A stretch of DNA of 64,000 bases from JBKEAJ01 sp047974415 (GCA_047974415.1 JBKECH010000020.1:1-64000), one strand, 5' to 3'; shown: positions 8,628 to 18,555, counted from the stretch's first letter. The notes: generated by a model from the letters alone, not told the origin. Made by a program: numbers and translations.

Positions 8628-9845
8628 TTATACTATTTCTTTATTGAAATGCTTTTCTGCATACTTCCTGTCTATGTTCAAAGTTTTCTTCCTGCTCGAA
8701 GGCGCATTGTACATTGCATCAAGCATAATATCCTCGCAAATGCCCCTCAGACCTCTTGCTCCCAGTTTATATTCGACTGCTTTATCTACGATAAACTCTA
8801 TGGCATCATCTTCAAAACTTAGTTTTATCCCATCCATCTCAAAAAGCTTTTTGTACTGCTTTATGATTGCATTTCTTGGCTCTGTAAGGATATTCCGCAA
8901 AGCTGTTCTGTCCAAAGGATCTAGGTATGTCAATACTGGTAGACGTCCTATTATCTCAGGGATTAATCCAAAGCTTTGCAGGTCTTGTGGAATAATGTAT
9001 TTAAGAAGATTCTCTTTATCTATCTGCTGTGTTTTTTCATTGTTGCCGTAGCCCACGACCTGGGTGTTCATGCGTCGAGCGATATTGCGTTCTATTCCAT
9101 CGAAAGCACCACCACAGATAAATAGAATATTCTTGGTGTTCATGGCAATCATCTTTTGTTCTGGATGCTTCCTTCCGCCTTGAGGAGGAACATTCACAAC
9201 CGAACCTTCCAATAGCTTCAATAAGCCCTGTTGCACTCCTTCGCCAGACACATCACGAGTGATAGAGGGATTGCTACTTTTGCGGGCAATTTTATCTATT
9301 TCATCAATGAACACAATACCCATTTCGGCTTGTGCAACGTTGTAGTCACATGCCTGCAACAACCTAACCAGTAGACTTTCTATATCTTCGCCCACATAAC
9401 CTGCTTCTGTAAGCACAGTTGCATCTACTATGGCAAAAGGAACATTTAGCAATTTTGCTATTGTCTTTGCCATTAGTGTCTTGCCCGTACCCGTACGACC
9501 AACTAGCATGATGTTGGATTTCTCAATCTCGGTCTTGTCTTCCGAGCGTTCTTGAGTAACACGTTTGTAATGGTTGTACACTGCAACAGAAAGCATCGTT
9601 TTTGCTCTATCCTGACCTATAACATAATAATCCAAAAAAGCCTTTATCTGTTTTGGCTTCTGTATTTCTGTCTTGTCTAGCTCCTCTATGGCAGAAGCGA
9701 AGTCGTCTTCAAACACTTCTTTTATCATGCCGTACGCTCGCTCTACACAAGAATCACAAATATACGCTCCTTGCCCATCAAAAAGAATTTGAACATTCTT
9801 GCGTGATGACCCACAGAAATTACATTTATCTATACCTTTAGCCAC
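8628..9845 (-). CDS. clpX: ATP-dependent Clp protease ATP-binding subunit ClpX
   Basis: A 405-residue AAA+ unfoldase that feeds proteins into ClpP. The N-terminal zinc-binding domain has C8, C11, C30 and C33. Walker A is GRTGTGKT (116-123) and Walker B ends in FIDEID (D181/E182). Sensor 2 is in LGARGLRGI. The ClpP-docking loop is in the usual place, within KIIGFG-like sequence here altered to VVGYGN. Its start overlaps the 3' end of clpP by 8 bases, which points to translational coupling. Confidence 0.96.
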   Translation of the reverse strand: MAKGIDKCNFCGSSRKNVQILFDGQGAYICDSCVERAYGMIKEVFEDDFASAIEELDKTEIQKPKQIKAFLDYYVIGQDRAKTMLSVAVYNHYKRVTQERSEDKTEIEKSNIMLVGRTGTGKTLMAKTIAKLLNVPFAIVDATVLTEAGYVGEDIESLLVRLLQACDYNVAQAEMGIVFIDEIDKIARKSSNPSITRDVSGEGVQQGLLKLLEGSVVNVPPQGGRKHPEQKMIAMNTKNILFICGGAFDGIERNIARRMNTQVVGYGNNEKTQQIDKENLLKYIIPQDLQSFGLIPEIIGRLPVLTYLDPLDRTALRNILTEPRNAIIKQYKKLFEMDGIKLSFEDDAIEFIVDKAVEYKLGARGLRGICEDIMLDAMYNAPSSRKKTLNIDRKYAEKHFNKEIV

Positions 9846-10524
9846 GTGTTTCTTGATTTTTCTCCAATACTTTGTCTATCATTCCATACTTCACAGCCTC
9901 TTCCGAAGTCATCCAATAATCTCTATCAGAATCTTTTTCCACCTGCTTAAAAGTCTTTCCGCTATGGCTAGATATAATTTTATACAGCTCGGCTTTATGT
10001 TTCATTATTTCTCTGGCAGTAATCTCGATATCAGAGGCCTGACCTTGCGCTCCTCCCATGGGCTGATGTATCATAACGCGCGAATGTTTCAATGCCATGC
10101 GTTTGCCTTTCTCGCCAGCAGTTAGTAACACTGCACCCATCGACGCAGCCATGCCAGTACATATGGTTGCTACATCCGACGATATATACTGCATAGTATC
10201 ATAAATACCTAAGCCTGCGTGCACCATGCCTCCAGGTGAATTTATATATATCTGAATATCCTTGTTTGCATCCGCAGAATCTAGGAAAAGCAGTTGTGCT
10301 TGTATTACATTTGCTATATAGTCGTCTATGGGAGTACCTAAGAATATAATCCTGTCCATCATCAATCTAGAAAACACATCCATTGCGACAACGTTAAGCT
10401 GGCGCTCCTCAACAATTGCAGGAGTAAGCGAGTTATAAATGGATTGATACTGATGAAGTGAAAGGCTACTTATGCCTAAGTGCTTGGTGGCGTATTTTTT
10501 AAATTCTTCGCTACTAGTGTTCAT
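9838..10524 (-). CDS. clpP: ATP-dependent Clp protease proteolytic subunit ClpP
   Basis: A 228-residue serine peptidase forming the tetradecameric Clp chamber. The catalytic triad is visible as S128 (GMAASMGA), H153 (MIHQPMGG) and D202 (SDRDYWM). An N-terminal extension of roughly 30 residues before the core may be a processed propeptide. It overlaps clpX by 8 bases and lies just downstream of tig, the classical tig-clpP-clpX order. Confidence 0.96.
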   Translation of the reverse strand: MNTSSEEFKKYATKHLGISSLSLHQYQSIYNSLTPAIVEERQLNVVAMDVFSRLMMDRIIFLGTPIDDYIANVIQAQLLFLDSADANKDIQIYINSPGGMVHAGLGIYDTMQYISSDVATICTGMAASMGAVLLTAGEKGKRMALKHSRVMIHQPMGGAQGQASDIEITAREIMKHKAELYKIISSHSGKTFKQVEKDSDRDYWMTSEEAVKYGMIDKVLEKNQETRG

Positions 10525-10625
10525 TTTTATTCTTGTTAAGGGTGTTTCGATACCATTATCTTATACCGTTTTTGTTCGTTTTAAACAAATATCGAACCTA
10601 AGTCCATTTTCCGTTGTATTGGGGA

Positions 10626-12020
10626 CTACTTCTCCGTGTCTTTGCTCGATTCGTCTTTTTGCTTCTCCTCTCTTTCTGCTTCTAGTTTCTGTCTAAATTC
10701 GTTAGTCAGAATTTCAACTTCGTTGATGCTTGCATTAGCTTTAGCCCAGTTCACAATTTTTGTTTGAACTACAAGAGATGAAATATTCTGTAATTCCTCT
10801 GTTTTTTCTAACTGTTTTTTCGCATATTCTTCAAGCATATCCTCTGGCATTGCTCCAAACCCCATACTAACAAATTGCTGATTCAGCCTCTCTTTCATCT
10901 TATCCAATAGCTCTGGCTCACTAATTCTCTCGCAATGAGTGGCATAAATCTTATCTGTTATTAAGTTCCATCTAAAAGAATCGAATATATCTTGGTATTC
11001 TTTATCATCAACCTCTTCGAGCTTAAAGTTCTCGTCGTTGCTTGCCATCAATCTCTTTATAAAATCTTCGGGAAGTGGAATTTCCACATTCTTTAGCAAG
11101 TAGTCTTTTAAAGCAAACGCAAAACGCGATTCTAATACAGGATAATATAGCTCTTTTATGTTTTCTTTTAGTTTTTCATCTAAGTCAGCCTCTGTTTTAA
11201 CTTCTGTATCTTCGCCGTATAGTTCTTTATAAAACTCTTCGTTAAATTCTTTTTCCCTGAAGTTCTTTATGCTCTTAACCTTAAAGGTCATTTCTTGGTC
11301 GTATGCCGACAAATCTTCAGTTTCTTGTTCGAGTTGCAAAAGGTACTTTATTTCTCTATCGTTATCAAATATTTTTATTGGGTTGATTGTTAATTCGTCG
11401 TTCAACTTCTTGCCGACAACAGTATCAGAACCCTCTTTCATCAAGTCGACCGAGAACATAGAATCCTCTACATTGACAGCTTCACCTTCCGAGTTTGTGT
11501 ATTGAATATCTCCTGTTAGTACGCTATTTGATTCAATCTCGTCTCCATCAACCTGCTCTCCAAACCTACGCGCAATGCTCTTCCTCTCCTGTTCGAGGTC
11601 TTCTTCCGTAGGGACAACAAGCTCGGAATTCAATTTATCTTTTTTGCTGAGATTAACTTCAAATTCGGGTATAATACCTACATCGAACACAAACTTATAT
11701 GTTTTATCGCCATCTAAGTCTAGAGGGGTAGACTTGCTTTCGTCCATGATAGGCTGCCCTATGACATTTAATTTGTTATCTTTTATAGCACCGTTGAGTT
11801 TCTGTTCCATCATGTCGTACACAACCTTTCCCTTGGCAGATTTACCATACATCTTTGCTATGATGCTTGCAGGAGCGTTGCCTTTTCTGAACCCAGGCAC
11901 ATCAGCTCCCTTACGCATAGATTTCAAGGTGCTATTTACCTCTCCTTGATAGTCTGTTGGCTCGATGGTTATTGCTATTTGTTTTTCTAATTCGTTTACA
12001 TTCTCAATTTTTATGCTCAT
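10626..12020 (-). CDS. tig: Trigger factor, ribosome-bound chaperone
   Basis: A 464-residue trigger factor that binds the ribosome exit tunnel and shields nascent chains. The N-terminal ribosome-binding domain contains the signature-like GFRKGNAPASII (GFRxGxxP). A PPIase-like middle domain and a helical C-terminal domain follow, and the tail is Lys/Glu-rich and acidic. I chose ATG 12020 (MSIKIENVNELEKQ). A longer frame from GTG 12038 would place the start inside the -7 box at 12038-12045. The FKBP region is divergent, as usual in Bacteroidetes. Confidence 0.94.
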   Translation of the reverse strand: MSIKIENVNELEKQIAITIEPTDYQGEVNSTLKSMRKGADVPGFRKGNAPASIIAKMYGKSAKGKVVYDMMEQKLNGAIKDNKLNVIGQPIMDESKSTPLDLDGDKTYKFVFDVGIIPEFEVNLSKKDKLNSELVVPTEEDLEQERKSIARRFGEQVDGDEIESNSVLTGDIQYTNSEGEAVNVEDSMFSVDLMKEGSDTVVGKKLNDELTINPIKIFDNDREIKYLLQLEQETEDLSAYDQEMTFKVKSIKNFREKEFNEEFYKELYGEDTEVKTEADLDEKLKENIKELYYPVLESRFAFALKDYLLKNVEIPLPEDFIKRLMASNDENFKLEEVDDKEYQDIFDSFRWNLITDKIYATHCERISEPELLDKMKERLNQQFVSMGFGAMPEDMLEEYAKKQLEKTEELQNISSLVVQTKIVNWAKANASINEVEILTNEFRQKLEAEREEKQKDESSKDTEK

Positions 12021-12037
12021 CTCTCGAATTTTTTGCA

Positions 12038-12045
12038 CAAAGATA
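12038..12045 (-). promoter_or_regulatory. Candidate -7 box (TATCTTTG) for tig
   Basis: On the minus strand TATCTTTG matches TAnnTTTG 18 bases upstream of the tig ATG, giving a leader of about 10 nt. No clear -33 TTTG was found. The box argues against the upstream GTG as start. Confidence 0.45.
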
Positions 12046-12125
12046 GGTTAAATTACAGAATTAAAATATTTACCTGGTCAAAAACATGGCTAAGAGGACA
12101 GAGGAAGCCAGTCTATCTCAATAAA

Positions 12126-12152
12126 CCCAACATTATGGGCAGACACTGATTA
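12126..12152 (+). repeat. MITE-like end remnant
   Basis: CCCAACATTATGGGCAGACA and the following CTGATTA match the terminal repeat (CCGACATTATGGACAGACACT) seen intact at 31768-31789. Nothing of the element body is recognisable nearby. Confidence 0.6.
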
Positions 12153-12200
12153 GATATATAAAATTTGATGTATTTTTGCACAGAATAGTAAAAAAAGGGT

Positions 12201-12319
12201 CATGAAACCTTCATGCAGTAGGTTATAAGCTGTAAGCCTAACTACACACAGGAGAATGATTATAAACCAGCAAAAGCATAAAGCCTATAGCTTACAGCTT
12301 ATTGCAGAATTTTAAACAG
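12201..12319 (+). repeat. R2 intergenic repeat, copy 1 (abuts a start codon)
   Basis: The copy begins ATGAAACCTTCATGCAGTAG and ends CTTATTGCAGAATTTTAAAC just before the ATG of the next gene. It has a near-identical partner at 33672-33795. The body is rich in alternating AAGCTATAAGC/GCTTATAGCTT words that can fold into hairpins. Confidence 0.75.
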
Positions 12320-12763
12320 ATGAGATTAATTTTCATATCGTTACTAATTGTTTTAGTAGGAGCATGCAGGTCAAAGAAAGAAGTCGTCGTAGTTTCGCCC
12401 AAGCCGCTTACCGACGTCTCGACAAACAAACTAGACAAGGTCTGGAAGCTAGTAAGCATGGACGGCAGTAAAGTTGCTCAGTCAGACTTCTCGTCGGACA
12501 TCCCGTCAATGACGGTAGATAGCAAAAATAATTATTTTGATGGTGTAGATGGCTGCAATATGTTTGAGGGGGAAATGCATGTCCAGGAAGACCATATAAA
12601 GTTTGTGCCGAGCTCAAAAACAAAAAATACATGCAAGAAGAATAGCTTTAGCAATAAATTCGGGCATCTACTTACGAAAGATAAACTCAGATATAAAATC
12701 GTCGAAACGAATCTGATTTTATATAGCGGAGGCATAGAAGTACTAAGGTTTGTGGAGTTTTAA
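12320..12763 (+). CDS. META-domain (HslJ-like) lipoprotein
   Basis: A 147-residue predicted lipoprotein. The signal peptide MRLIFISLLIVLVGAC ends in a lipobox with C16. The rest fits a META/HslJ domain: KVWKLVSMDG near the start, then DGVDGCNMFEGEM, where the GCN-type motif is typical, and KNTC later, which could form a disulfide. Its function is unknown; such domains sit in envelope and stress-related proteins. I took ATG 12320 as the start; an in-frame TTG at 12302 would add MQNFKQ, which is R2 repeat sequence and recurs in front of two unrelated genes. Confidence 0.7.
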   Translation: MRLIFISLLIVLVGACRSKKEVVVVSPKPLTDVSTNKLDKVWKLVSMDGSKVAQSDFSSDIPSMTVDSKNNYFDGVDGCNMFEGEMHVQEDHIKFVPSSKTKNTCKKNSFSNKFGHLLTKDKLRYKIVETNLILYSGGIEVLRFVEF

Positions 12764-12931
12764 CAAACCTCATTCAACACAAGTTGCATTAAATTTACAG
12801 ACAACTAGCAAACCAGGGACAGTATAGAACCCCAACAAATAAAAAATGATTATAAACAATAATAATGACTATTTAGCCAGACTATTAGAACCGTCTAGAC
12901 ATTTAGTTCTTATCTCAAAAAATAAAAATAA

Positions 12932-14638
12932 ATGAAGAATAGCTCTCAACTACTGCAAGGAATGGCACTCATGCTAATAACAAGTTGTTCTAGCCTAAAA
13001 AGCATGCAAGAAAATGCCGACAAAATCAATTTCAACATAGCTCCTCAGGTGCTTGAAACCAAAGGAAATCAAATAGAGTTTGATTTAACAGCAAACTTCC
13101 CCGGAAAATATTTTTTGAAGAATGCAACTCTAAAAGCTACTCCCATATTAAGGTACGAAGACAAGGAAACCGCACTAGCTCCCATCAATTTCCAAGGAGA
13201 TAATGTAAGAGGAAACTCAATAACAATATCGTACGACAAAGGCGCATCTTACAATTATGACGGAAAAATAGATTACGAACAAGCAATGCGACGCTCCGAG
13301 CTTTATGTCGACATAAAAATAAGCCAGAAGAAAAAATCAATAGAAATAAATCCTATAAAGGTAGCAGACGGAGTTGTGGCAACCTCTACCCTACTGTCAA
13401 TACTGCCACTTTCGTCCTTTGGCAACCACGGCTTTGAACGAACTACTTACGAAGACCACGAAGCAGATATTCACTTCCTTATAAATCAGCATAACTTAAG
13501 CTCAAATAAGGAAATGGCATCAGAAGATATCCGACTTCTGAAATTCTATTTGTCGCAAGCAAACTGGGACGATAAACAAGACATCGAAGACATCGAGGTG
13601 TCTGGTTACGCATCGCCAGAAGGGAAAACCAGCTTCAACGAAAAACTCTCGAAAAACAGAAAAGACGAGTCCGAAGAATTCATGGAAGATCAGCTACACC
13701 GACTAAGAATAGAAGGCAACGACATCAGAACAAAATTTACCGCCGAAGATTGGGAGGGATTCAAACAGTATCTCGAAAAATCAGACATCGAAGATAAGGA
13801 GCTTATATTGCGCGTATTGTCGATGTATGACGATCCCGAAACAAGAGAAAGAGAAATGCGCAACTTAGCACAAACTTTTGACGCTGTAGCAGACGAGGTG
13901 CTGCCAAAACTCAGACGCTCTAGAATAACTACAAGAATAAAGAAAACAGGAAAGTCTGACGAAGAGTTGGTGATGTTGGCAAACTCTGCTCCCAGCTCGC
14001 TTAGCGAAGAAGAACTGCTGTATGCCGCAACAATTGGAACAGACAACGACAGAAAGTTATTATATTACAACACATACATAAGAATGCACCCCGAAGAATG
14101 GCAAGGCTATAACAACAAAGCTTGCACTCTAGTAAAAAAAGGTTTGTACGACGATGCTAAAAAAGATTTTGAAAAAGCCCAGAGCATTAACCCCTCTAGC
14201 GCTATCATCAAAAATAATCTAGGAGCCGTTGCTCTATACGAAGGAAATCTAGACAAAGCCGAAGAGCTCCTTAGCGATGCTACTGGCAAAGGAATTAAAG
14301 AACTGAACTACAACCTTGGAACTCTATATCTTGCCAAGGGCGATTATGACAAAGCTGCCAGCTACCTAAAAGGAACAAACAGCTCCAACGAAGCCCTTGT
14401 AAATATCCTTTTCGAACGATATTCAGATGCCGAAAGAGCTATTGAAAATGCTGACGAGAGCGCATTAACCCACTACCTTACTGCAATTATTGGAGCAAGG
14501 ATAGGAAATAGTGCTACCGTATGCAACGAACTACAAAAAGCCATAGAAATGGACGAATCGTACCGCCAGTTTGCAAAAACAGACGTAGAGTTTATTGAGC
14601 TTGTAAATACCGAACAGTTCAAAAGTGCTGTGAAATAA
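12932..14638 (+). CDS. TPR-containing outer-membrane lipoprotein
   Basis: A 568-residue lipoprotein (lipobox ending at C19 in LMLITSCSS) of a type common in Bacteroidales but without a defined role. An N-terminal beta-rich region is followed at about 190-300 by a segment resembling OmpA-like proteins (VSGYASPEGKTSFNEKLSKN), which in OmpA family members contacts peptidoglycan. The C-terminal third holds TPR-like helix pairs (YDDAKKDFEKAQSINPSS, LDKAEELLSDATGKG, YDKAASYLKG). A scaffold or envelope-anchoring role is an inference. The gap of 16 bases to holB suggests co-transcription. Confidence 0.75.
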   Translation: MKNSSQLLQGMALMLITSCSSLKSMQENADKINFNIAPQVLETKGNQIEFDLTANFPGKYFLKNATLKATPILRYEDKETALAPINFQGDNVRGNSITISYDKGASYNYDGKIDYEQAMRRSELYVDIKISQKKKSIEINPIKVADGVVATSTLLSILPLSSFGNHGFERTTYEDHEADIHFLINQHNLSSNKEMASEDIRLLKFYLSQANWDDKQDIEDIEVSGYASPEGKTSFNEKLSKNRKDESEEFMEDQLHRLRIEGNDIRTKFTAEDWEGFKQYLEKSDIEDKELILRVLSMYDDPETREREMRNLAQTFDAVADEVLPKLRRSRITTRIKKTGKSDEELVMLANSAPSSLSEEELLYAATIGTDNDRKLLYYNTYIRMHPEEWQGYNNKACTLVKKGLYDDAKKDFEKAQSINPSSAIIKNNLGAVALYEGNLDKAEELLSDATGKGIKELNYNLGTLYLAKGDYDKAASYLKGTNSSNEALVNILFERYSDAERAIENADESALTHYLTAIIGARIGNSATVCNELQKAIEMDESYRQFAKTDVEFIELVNTEQFKSAVK

Positions 14639-14654
14639 CAATGATTAGAAAAAG

Positions 14655-15797
14655 ATGAGATTTGCCGATATAGAGGGACAAGCACAAACTAAAGCGCGCC
14701 TTATCCGGTCAGTACAAGAAAACCGGATAAGCCATGCGCAGCTATTTGTCGGCCCAGAAGGAAATGGGAAACTCGCCTTAGCAGTTGCCTACGCTCAATA
14801 TATCAATTGTAGCAAGCGCAACAACACCGACTCTTGTGGAGAATGTAAATCATGCAAAAAATACAAGAAGCTTGTTCACCCAGACCTAATGTTTGTATAC
14901 CCCGTAGTGAAAAAAGGTTCGAACAGTGTAAAATCTACAGATTATATAAACGAATGGGTAGATTTATTCAGCAAAACACCACATTTCAGCCTATTCTCGT
15001 GGCTTAGCCATATAGGAGTCGGAAACTCGCAGGGAACAATATACAGTAGCGAAAGCCTCGAGATTATCAAGAGGCTTAGCCTCAAATCCTACGAATCGCC
15101 ATACAAAACAATAATAATTTGGCTCCCCGAGAAAATGCAAGTCGAGTGCGCAAACAAAATACTCAAAATATTAGAAGAACCACCACAAAACACTGTCTTC
15201 CTACTGGTTTCCGAAGAAGAAAGCGCACTCCTTGACACAATACGCTCGAGAACCCAGAAAATTGACATCCCTAAGTTCAACAAAACTGACATAAGCAGAA
15301 TCCTAACAAAGGACTACCCTCATATCGGCAGCAATGAAATTGAAACAATCGCCCAGCAATGCGAAGGCAACGTCGAAGCCAGCAGACAGATGCTCGAAAA
15401 CAACGAACTTACAGAAGGCGACTCTAACTCCCAAAACCTAGAATATTTCAAAGACCTTATGCGTACAGCGTGGAAAAAGCAATGGTCGGAGCTATTTACA
15501 TGGGCAGATACACTTGCAAGCCAAGGCCGTGAGAAACAAAAAGACTTCCTTGAGTATAGCATAATATTTATCAGAAACAACTTCATCCTAAACCTACAAG
15601 AACCATCAATGGTGCATGTGTCGACGGAAGAGATGTCCTTTGCAACAAATTTCTCAAAATTCATAAACGAAAAAAACATCTGGGACTTCTATCAGATGCT
15701 TGAGGAATGCCATTTCGACATTCAGAGAAATGGCAATGCAAAGATAATATTCCTAGACATGGCTCTAAAAACAGCAAAATTCTTGAGGAAGAATTAG
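14655..15797 (+). CDS. holB: DNA polymerase III subunit delta'
   Basis: A 380-residue AAA+ clamp-loader subunit. The degenerate P-loop GPEGNGKLALA (about 33-43) and four Cys of a zinc module (INCSKRN...CGECKSC) are visible. The sensor/SRC-like segment is TIRSRTQKI. Loss of the usual Walker A Lys-Thr/Ser pair (here GKL) fits delta', which does not hydrolyse ATP in E. coli. It is followed by the PSP1 gene and gldH, an order I recall as common in Bacteroidetes. Confidence 0.9.
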   Translation: MRFADIEGQAQTKARLIRSVQENRISHAQLFVGPEGNGKLALAVAYAQYINCSKRNNTDSCGECKSCKKYKKLVHPDLMFVYPVVKKGSNSVKSTDYINEWVDLFSKTPHFSLFSWLSHIGVGNSQGTIYSSESLEIIKRLSLKSYESPYKTIIIWLPEKMQVECANKILKILEEPPQNTVFLLVSEEESALLDTIRSRTQKIDIPKFNKTDISRILTKDYPHIGSNEIETIAQQCEGNVEASRQMLENNELTEGDSNSQNLEYFKDLMRTAWKKQWSELFTWADTLASQGREKQKDFLEYSIIFIRNNFILNLQEPSMVHVSTEEMSFATNFSKFINEKNIWDFYQMLEECHFDIQRNGNAKIIFLDMALKTAKFLRKN

Positions 15798-15923
15798 AAC
15801 TCCACAAATGAGCAAGAGTTAATTATTTGTCTTCTTATAGTGCATCACAAATTGATAATGCTTAATTTTGTAACTTATTTAACAATAGCTATCTATTTTA
15901 TAGCTTACATAACATATTGATTA

Positions 15924-17234
15924 ATGAGTCAAATACAATCATACATATACAATACAGAACGAGGATGCTCGAAAAGAAAAGGAGGATGCTGTGGCAAACT
16001 ACAAGCTACAAACTGGCTCTCGGACATCCCAAACAAGGTCAATCCCAACAAACTAGTAGAAGTACGCTTTAAAAACACAAGGTTCGATTACTACGAAAAT
16101 GTAAACGATTTGCCATTGGAAATTGGCGACATGATTACAGTCGAAGGTAACCCCGGATACGACATAGGAATAGTATCTATGATAGGAGACCTTGTGCTAA
16201 AACAAATGGAGAAACGACGACCAACACTGAATAGAGAGCAATACCGAAAAGTTTTCAGAAAAGCTCGTAGCTCCGATATCGAAAAGTGGGAAGACGCAAT
16301 TTCTAGAGAACAAGAAACAATGATTGTCTCTAGGCAGATAACAAGAGACCTAAACCTGAACATGAAAATTGGAGATGTCGAATTTCAGGGAGACGGAGCC
16401 AAAGCTATTTTCTATTATATTGCCGATGGAAGGGTCGATTTCAGACAACTGATACGTGTGCTAGCAGAGCGTTTCAATATAAGAATAGAGATGAAACAAA
16501 TAGGAGCACGACAGGAAGCAGGACGCATAGGAGGCATAGGACCCTGCGGAAGAGACCTTTGTTGCTCCTCATGGATGAGCAAATTCTCGTCTGTAACTAC
16601 AACATCAGCACGCATCCAGGAGCTATCTCTAACCCCACAAAAACTGGCAGGACAATGTGGTAAACTTAAATGCTGCCTGAACCACGAAACAGACGTATAC
16701 CTTGATGCTCAAAGCAAATTCCCCCGATATAAACCCGCAATAGAAACCGCCAAAGGAAAATACATATATGTGAAATCAGACTTCTTCAAGGAAATAATAT
16801 ACTACACACTAGACGGCGACAAACAATCAAGAATTGTGCCCATAAACATCAAAATAGCAAAAGAACTGTACAAGAAAAACAAAGACGGCATAATCCCTGA
16901 CGATATCAGCGAAGAAAATCCCGAAACAAACATAGGTTTCAAGCTAAACGACATAATTGCAGACGAAAGCCTTACCCGCTTCGACAAAAACCTTGCAAAG
17001 AAGAAGAATAGAAGAAATAGAAATAAAAACAACTACAAACACAGCACTAAGGACCAAGCAAAAAAAGAGGAGGACAATAAAAACACCACCCCTACGGCGA
17101 AATCCACCTCAAATAAAAACAAGCAAAAAAACAATAGAAATAAAAACACTGACAATAAAAACCGAGCAAGCAGAAGAAAAGAAAACGGCCGACAAAATCG
17201 TAACGGAAAACAAAATGAAACACCCATGCAGTAA
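15924..17234 (+). CDS. PSP1-domain protein (RicT/YaaT-like)
   Basis: A 436-residue protein with a PSP1 domain. In Bacillus the homologue RicT/YaaT acts in an iron-sulfur Ric complex that affects RNase Y and development; the role in Bacteroidetes is not established. Cys clusters are seen at the N-terminus (GCSKRKGGCCGKL) and in GPCGRDLCCSSW and GQCGKLKCCLNHE, consistent with Fe-S or zinc binding. The last 90 residues are low-complexity, rich in Lys, Arg and Asn, and could bind RNA. The final residues and stop (CATGCAGTAA) lie in an R2 repeat, so the natural C-terminus may have been cut or extended by that insertion. Confidence 0.85.
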   Translation: MSQIQSYIYNTERGCSKRKGGCCGKLQATNWLSDIPNKVNPNKLVEVRFKNTRFDYYENVNDLPLEIGDMITVEGNPGYDIGIVSMIGDLVLKQMEKRRPTLNREQYRKVFRKARSSDIEKWEDAISREQETMIVSRQITRDLNLNMKIGDVEFQGDGAKAIFYYIADGRVDFRQLIRVLAERFNIRIEMKQIGARQEAGRIGGIGPCGRDLCCSSWMSKFSSVTTTSARIQELSLTPQKLAGQCGKLKCCLNHETDVYLDAQSKFPRYKPAIETAKGKYIYVKSDFFKEIIYYTLDGDKQSRIVPINIKIAKELYKKNKDGIIPDDISEENPETNIGFKLNDIIADESLTRFDKNLAKKKNRRNRNKNNYKHSTKDQAKKEEDNKNTTPTAKSTSNKNKQKNNRNKNTDNKNRASRRKENGRQNRNGKQNETPMQ

Positions 17235-17313
17235 GCTATAAGCCAAGCCTCACTCAGAAGAGTGATTAGCTTATTGCTTAAAGCTTGTAGCCTAGTTGCA
17301 AAATTTTAAACAC
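17225..17313 (+). repeat. R2 intergenic repeat, copy 2
   Basis: It begins with CATGCAGTAAGCTATAAGCC, contains GCTTATTGCTTAAAGCTTG, and ends GTTGCAAAATTTTAAACAC before the gldH ATG. It is shorter and more diverged than the copies at 12201 and 33672. It supplies the stop codon of the PSP1 gene and the leader of gldH. Confidence 0.7.
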
Positions 17314-17796
17314 ATGAAAAACAATAACAAACTCCTGCTTATATCAATGCTTGTTGTCTTTTGCATTTGTTTTAACTCTTGTAGAAAAAACGTCTACTTT
17401 AGCTCCGCTACAGTCTTCGACAGGGAACAATGGAAAGCCACAGAAATTGCCACATTTACCATTGATGTTAAAGACTGCACCCAGCCTTACGACATAAACC
17501 TACTGATAAGAAATTCAGGAAGGTATTCCTTTGCCAACTTGTGGATTTTTCTTACAACTGTAGACCCCGACAATAACATTTCAAAAGAAAAGTTCAACTG
17601 TAAACTTGCAAGAGAAGACGGCAAATGGCTAGGTCGGCGTTCTGCTGGGCATTTTGATAATACTATCCCATACAAAACAAATTACAAATTCAACAAGCCC
17701 GGAAAATACACCCTGAGCCTTGAACAAGGAATGCGCATAGACCCCCTCCCGGGAATAAGCGTAGTGGGCATACAAGTGATTTTTACGGAGCAATAA
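17314..17796 (+). CDS. gldH: Gliding motility lipoprotein GldH
   Basis: A 160-residue lipoprotein with lipobox Cys at residue 23 (FCICFNSCRKN). Body motifs such as YDINLLIRNSGRYSFANLW and the C-terminal VVGIQVIF match GldH, needed for gliding in Flavobacterium and linked there to the type IX secretion system. GldH occurs in many non-gliding Bacteroidales, so motility should not be inferred. ATG 17314 is chosen; a TTG at 17296 would add repeat-derived MQNFKH. It ends 6 bases before trmB. Confidence 0.88.
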   Translation: MKNNNKLLLISMLVVFCICFNSCRKNVYFSSATVFDREQWKATEIATFTIDVKDCTQPYDINLLIRNSGRYSFANLWIFLTTVDPDNNISKEKFNCKLAREDGKWLGRRSAGHFDNTIPYKTNYKFNKPGKYTLSLEQGMRIDPLPGISVVGIQVIFTEQ

Positions 17797-17802
17797 AAAA
17801 CA

Positions 17803-18555
17803 ATGGGAAAGAATAAACTCAGAAAATTCGAAGAAATAAACGCTCTTAACAACGTTGTTCAATGCACTTTTAAAGACGAACTCCCTAGCCCTGACGGACA
17901 CCAGTTCAGAGGACAATGGAACAAACAACTATTCGGAAATGAAAACCCTCTAGTCCTAGAACTCGGATGTGGCAAAGGCGAATACTCCATAGAACTAGCC
18001 CGAATATTCCCCAATAAGAATTTTATCGGAATCGACATAAAAGGCGCACGAATATGGAAAGGCGCTAAAGAAGCCGACAAAGACAAAATTACAAATGTCG
18101 CCTTCCTGCGCACTCGAATCGAGTTCCTAAACTTCTTCTTCGCCGAAAAAGAAATCGAAGAGATATGGCTAACATTCCCAGACCCACAAATGAAAAAAAA
18201 CACCAAGCGTCTTACATCCTCCTTCTTCATGAAACAATACGCATCAGTACTGAAACCAAATGGTATTGTGCACCTGAAAACAGACAGCAACTTTCAATAT
18301 CAATACACCAAAGCACTTGTCGAAAAAAACAATCTCAGCATAGTAGAACAACACCAAAATATATACGACCAGGCACAAAACACAATCCTCACCAACATTA
18401 AAACATACTACGAAAAACAATGGCTCGACAGAGGAATTACCATAAAATACATCGCTTTCAGCTTGGACAAGAAACAACAAGAGTGGCAAGAACCAGACAT
18501 AGACATAGAGCCTGACAAGTACCGTAGCTTCGGGCGCTCGGCCAAAGATTTGTAA
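17803..18555 (+). CDS. trmB: tRNA (guanine-N7-)-methyltransferase
   Basis: A 250-residue class I methyltransferase that makes m7G46 in tRNA. Motif I is LELGCGKGEYSIELA, followed by FIGIDIKGARIWKGAK. The TrmB signature is FPDPQMKKNTKRLTSS (usual form PDPWxKxxHxKRR), with Gln replacing Trp and Asn replacing His, as seen in some Bacteroidetes. It is separated from mnmD by only one codon in the same frame. Confidence 0.93.
   Translation: MGKNKLRKFEEINALNNVVQCTFKDELPSPDGHQFRGQWNKQLFGNENPLVLELGCGKGEYSIELARIFPNKNFIGIDIKGARIWKGAKEADKDKITNVAFLRTRIEFLNFFFAEKEIEEIWLTFPDPQMKKNTKRLTSSFFMKQYASVLKPNGIVHLKTDSNFQYQYTKALVEKNNLSIVEQHQNIYDQAQNTILTNIKTYYEKQWLDRGITIKYIAFSLDKKQQEWQEPDIDIEPDKYRSFGRSAKDL

Noticed and set aside
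12302..12322. N-terminal extension MQNFK on the META lipoprotein, also in front of gldH and DUF418
   Set aside because: The same peptide recurs because the same R2 repeat end precedes each gene; it would also destroy the lipoprotein signal peptides.
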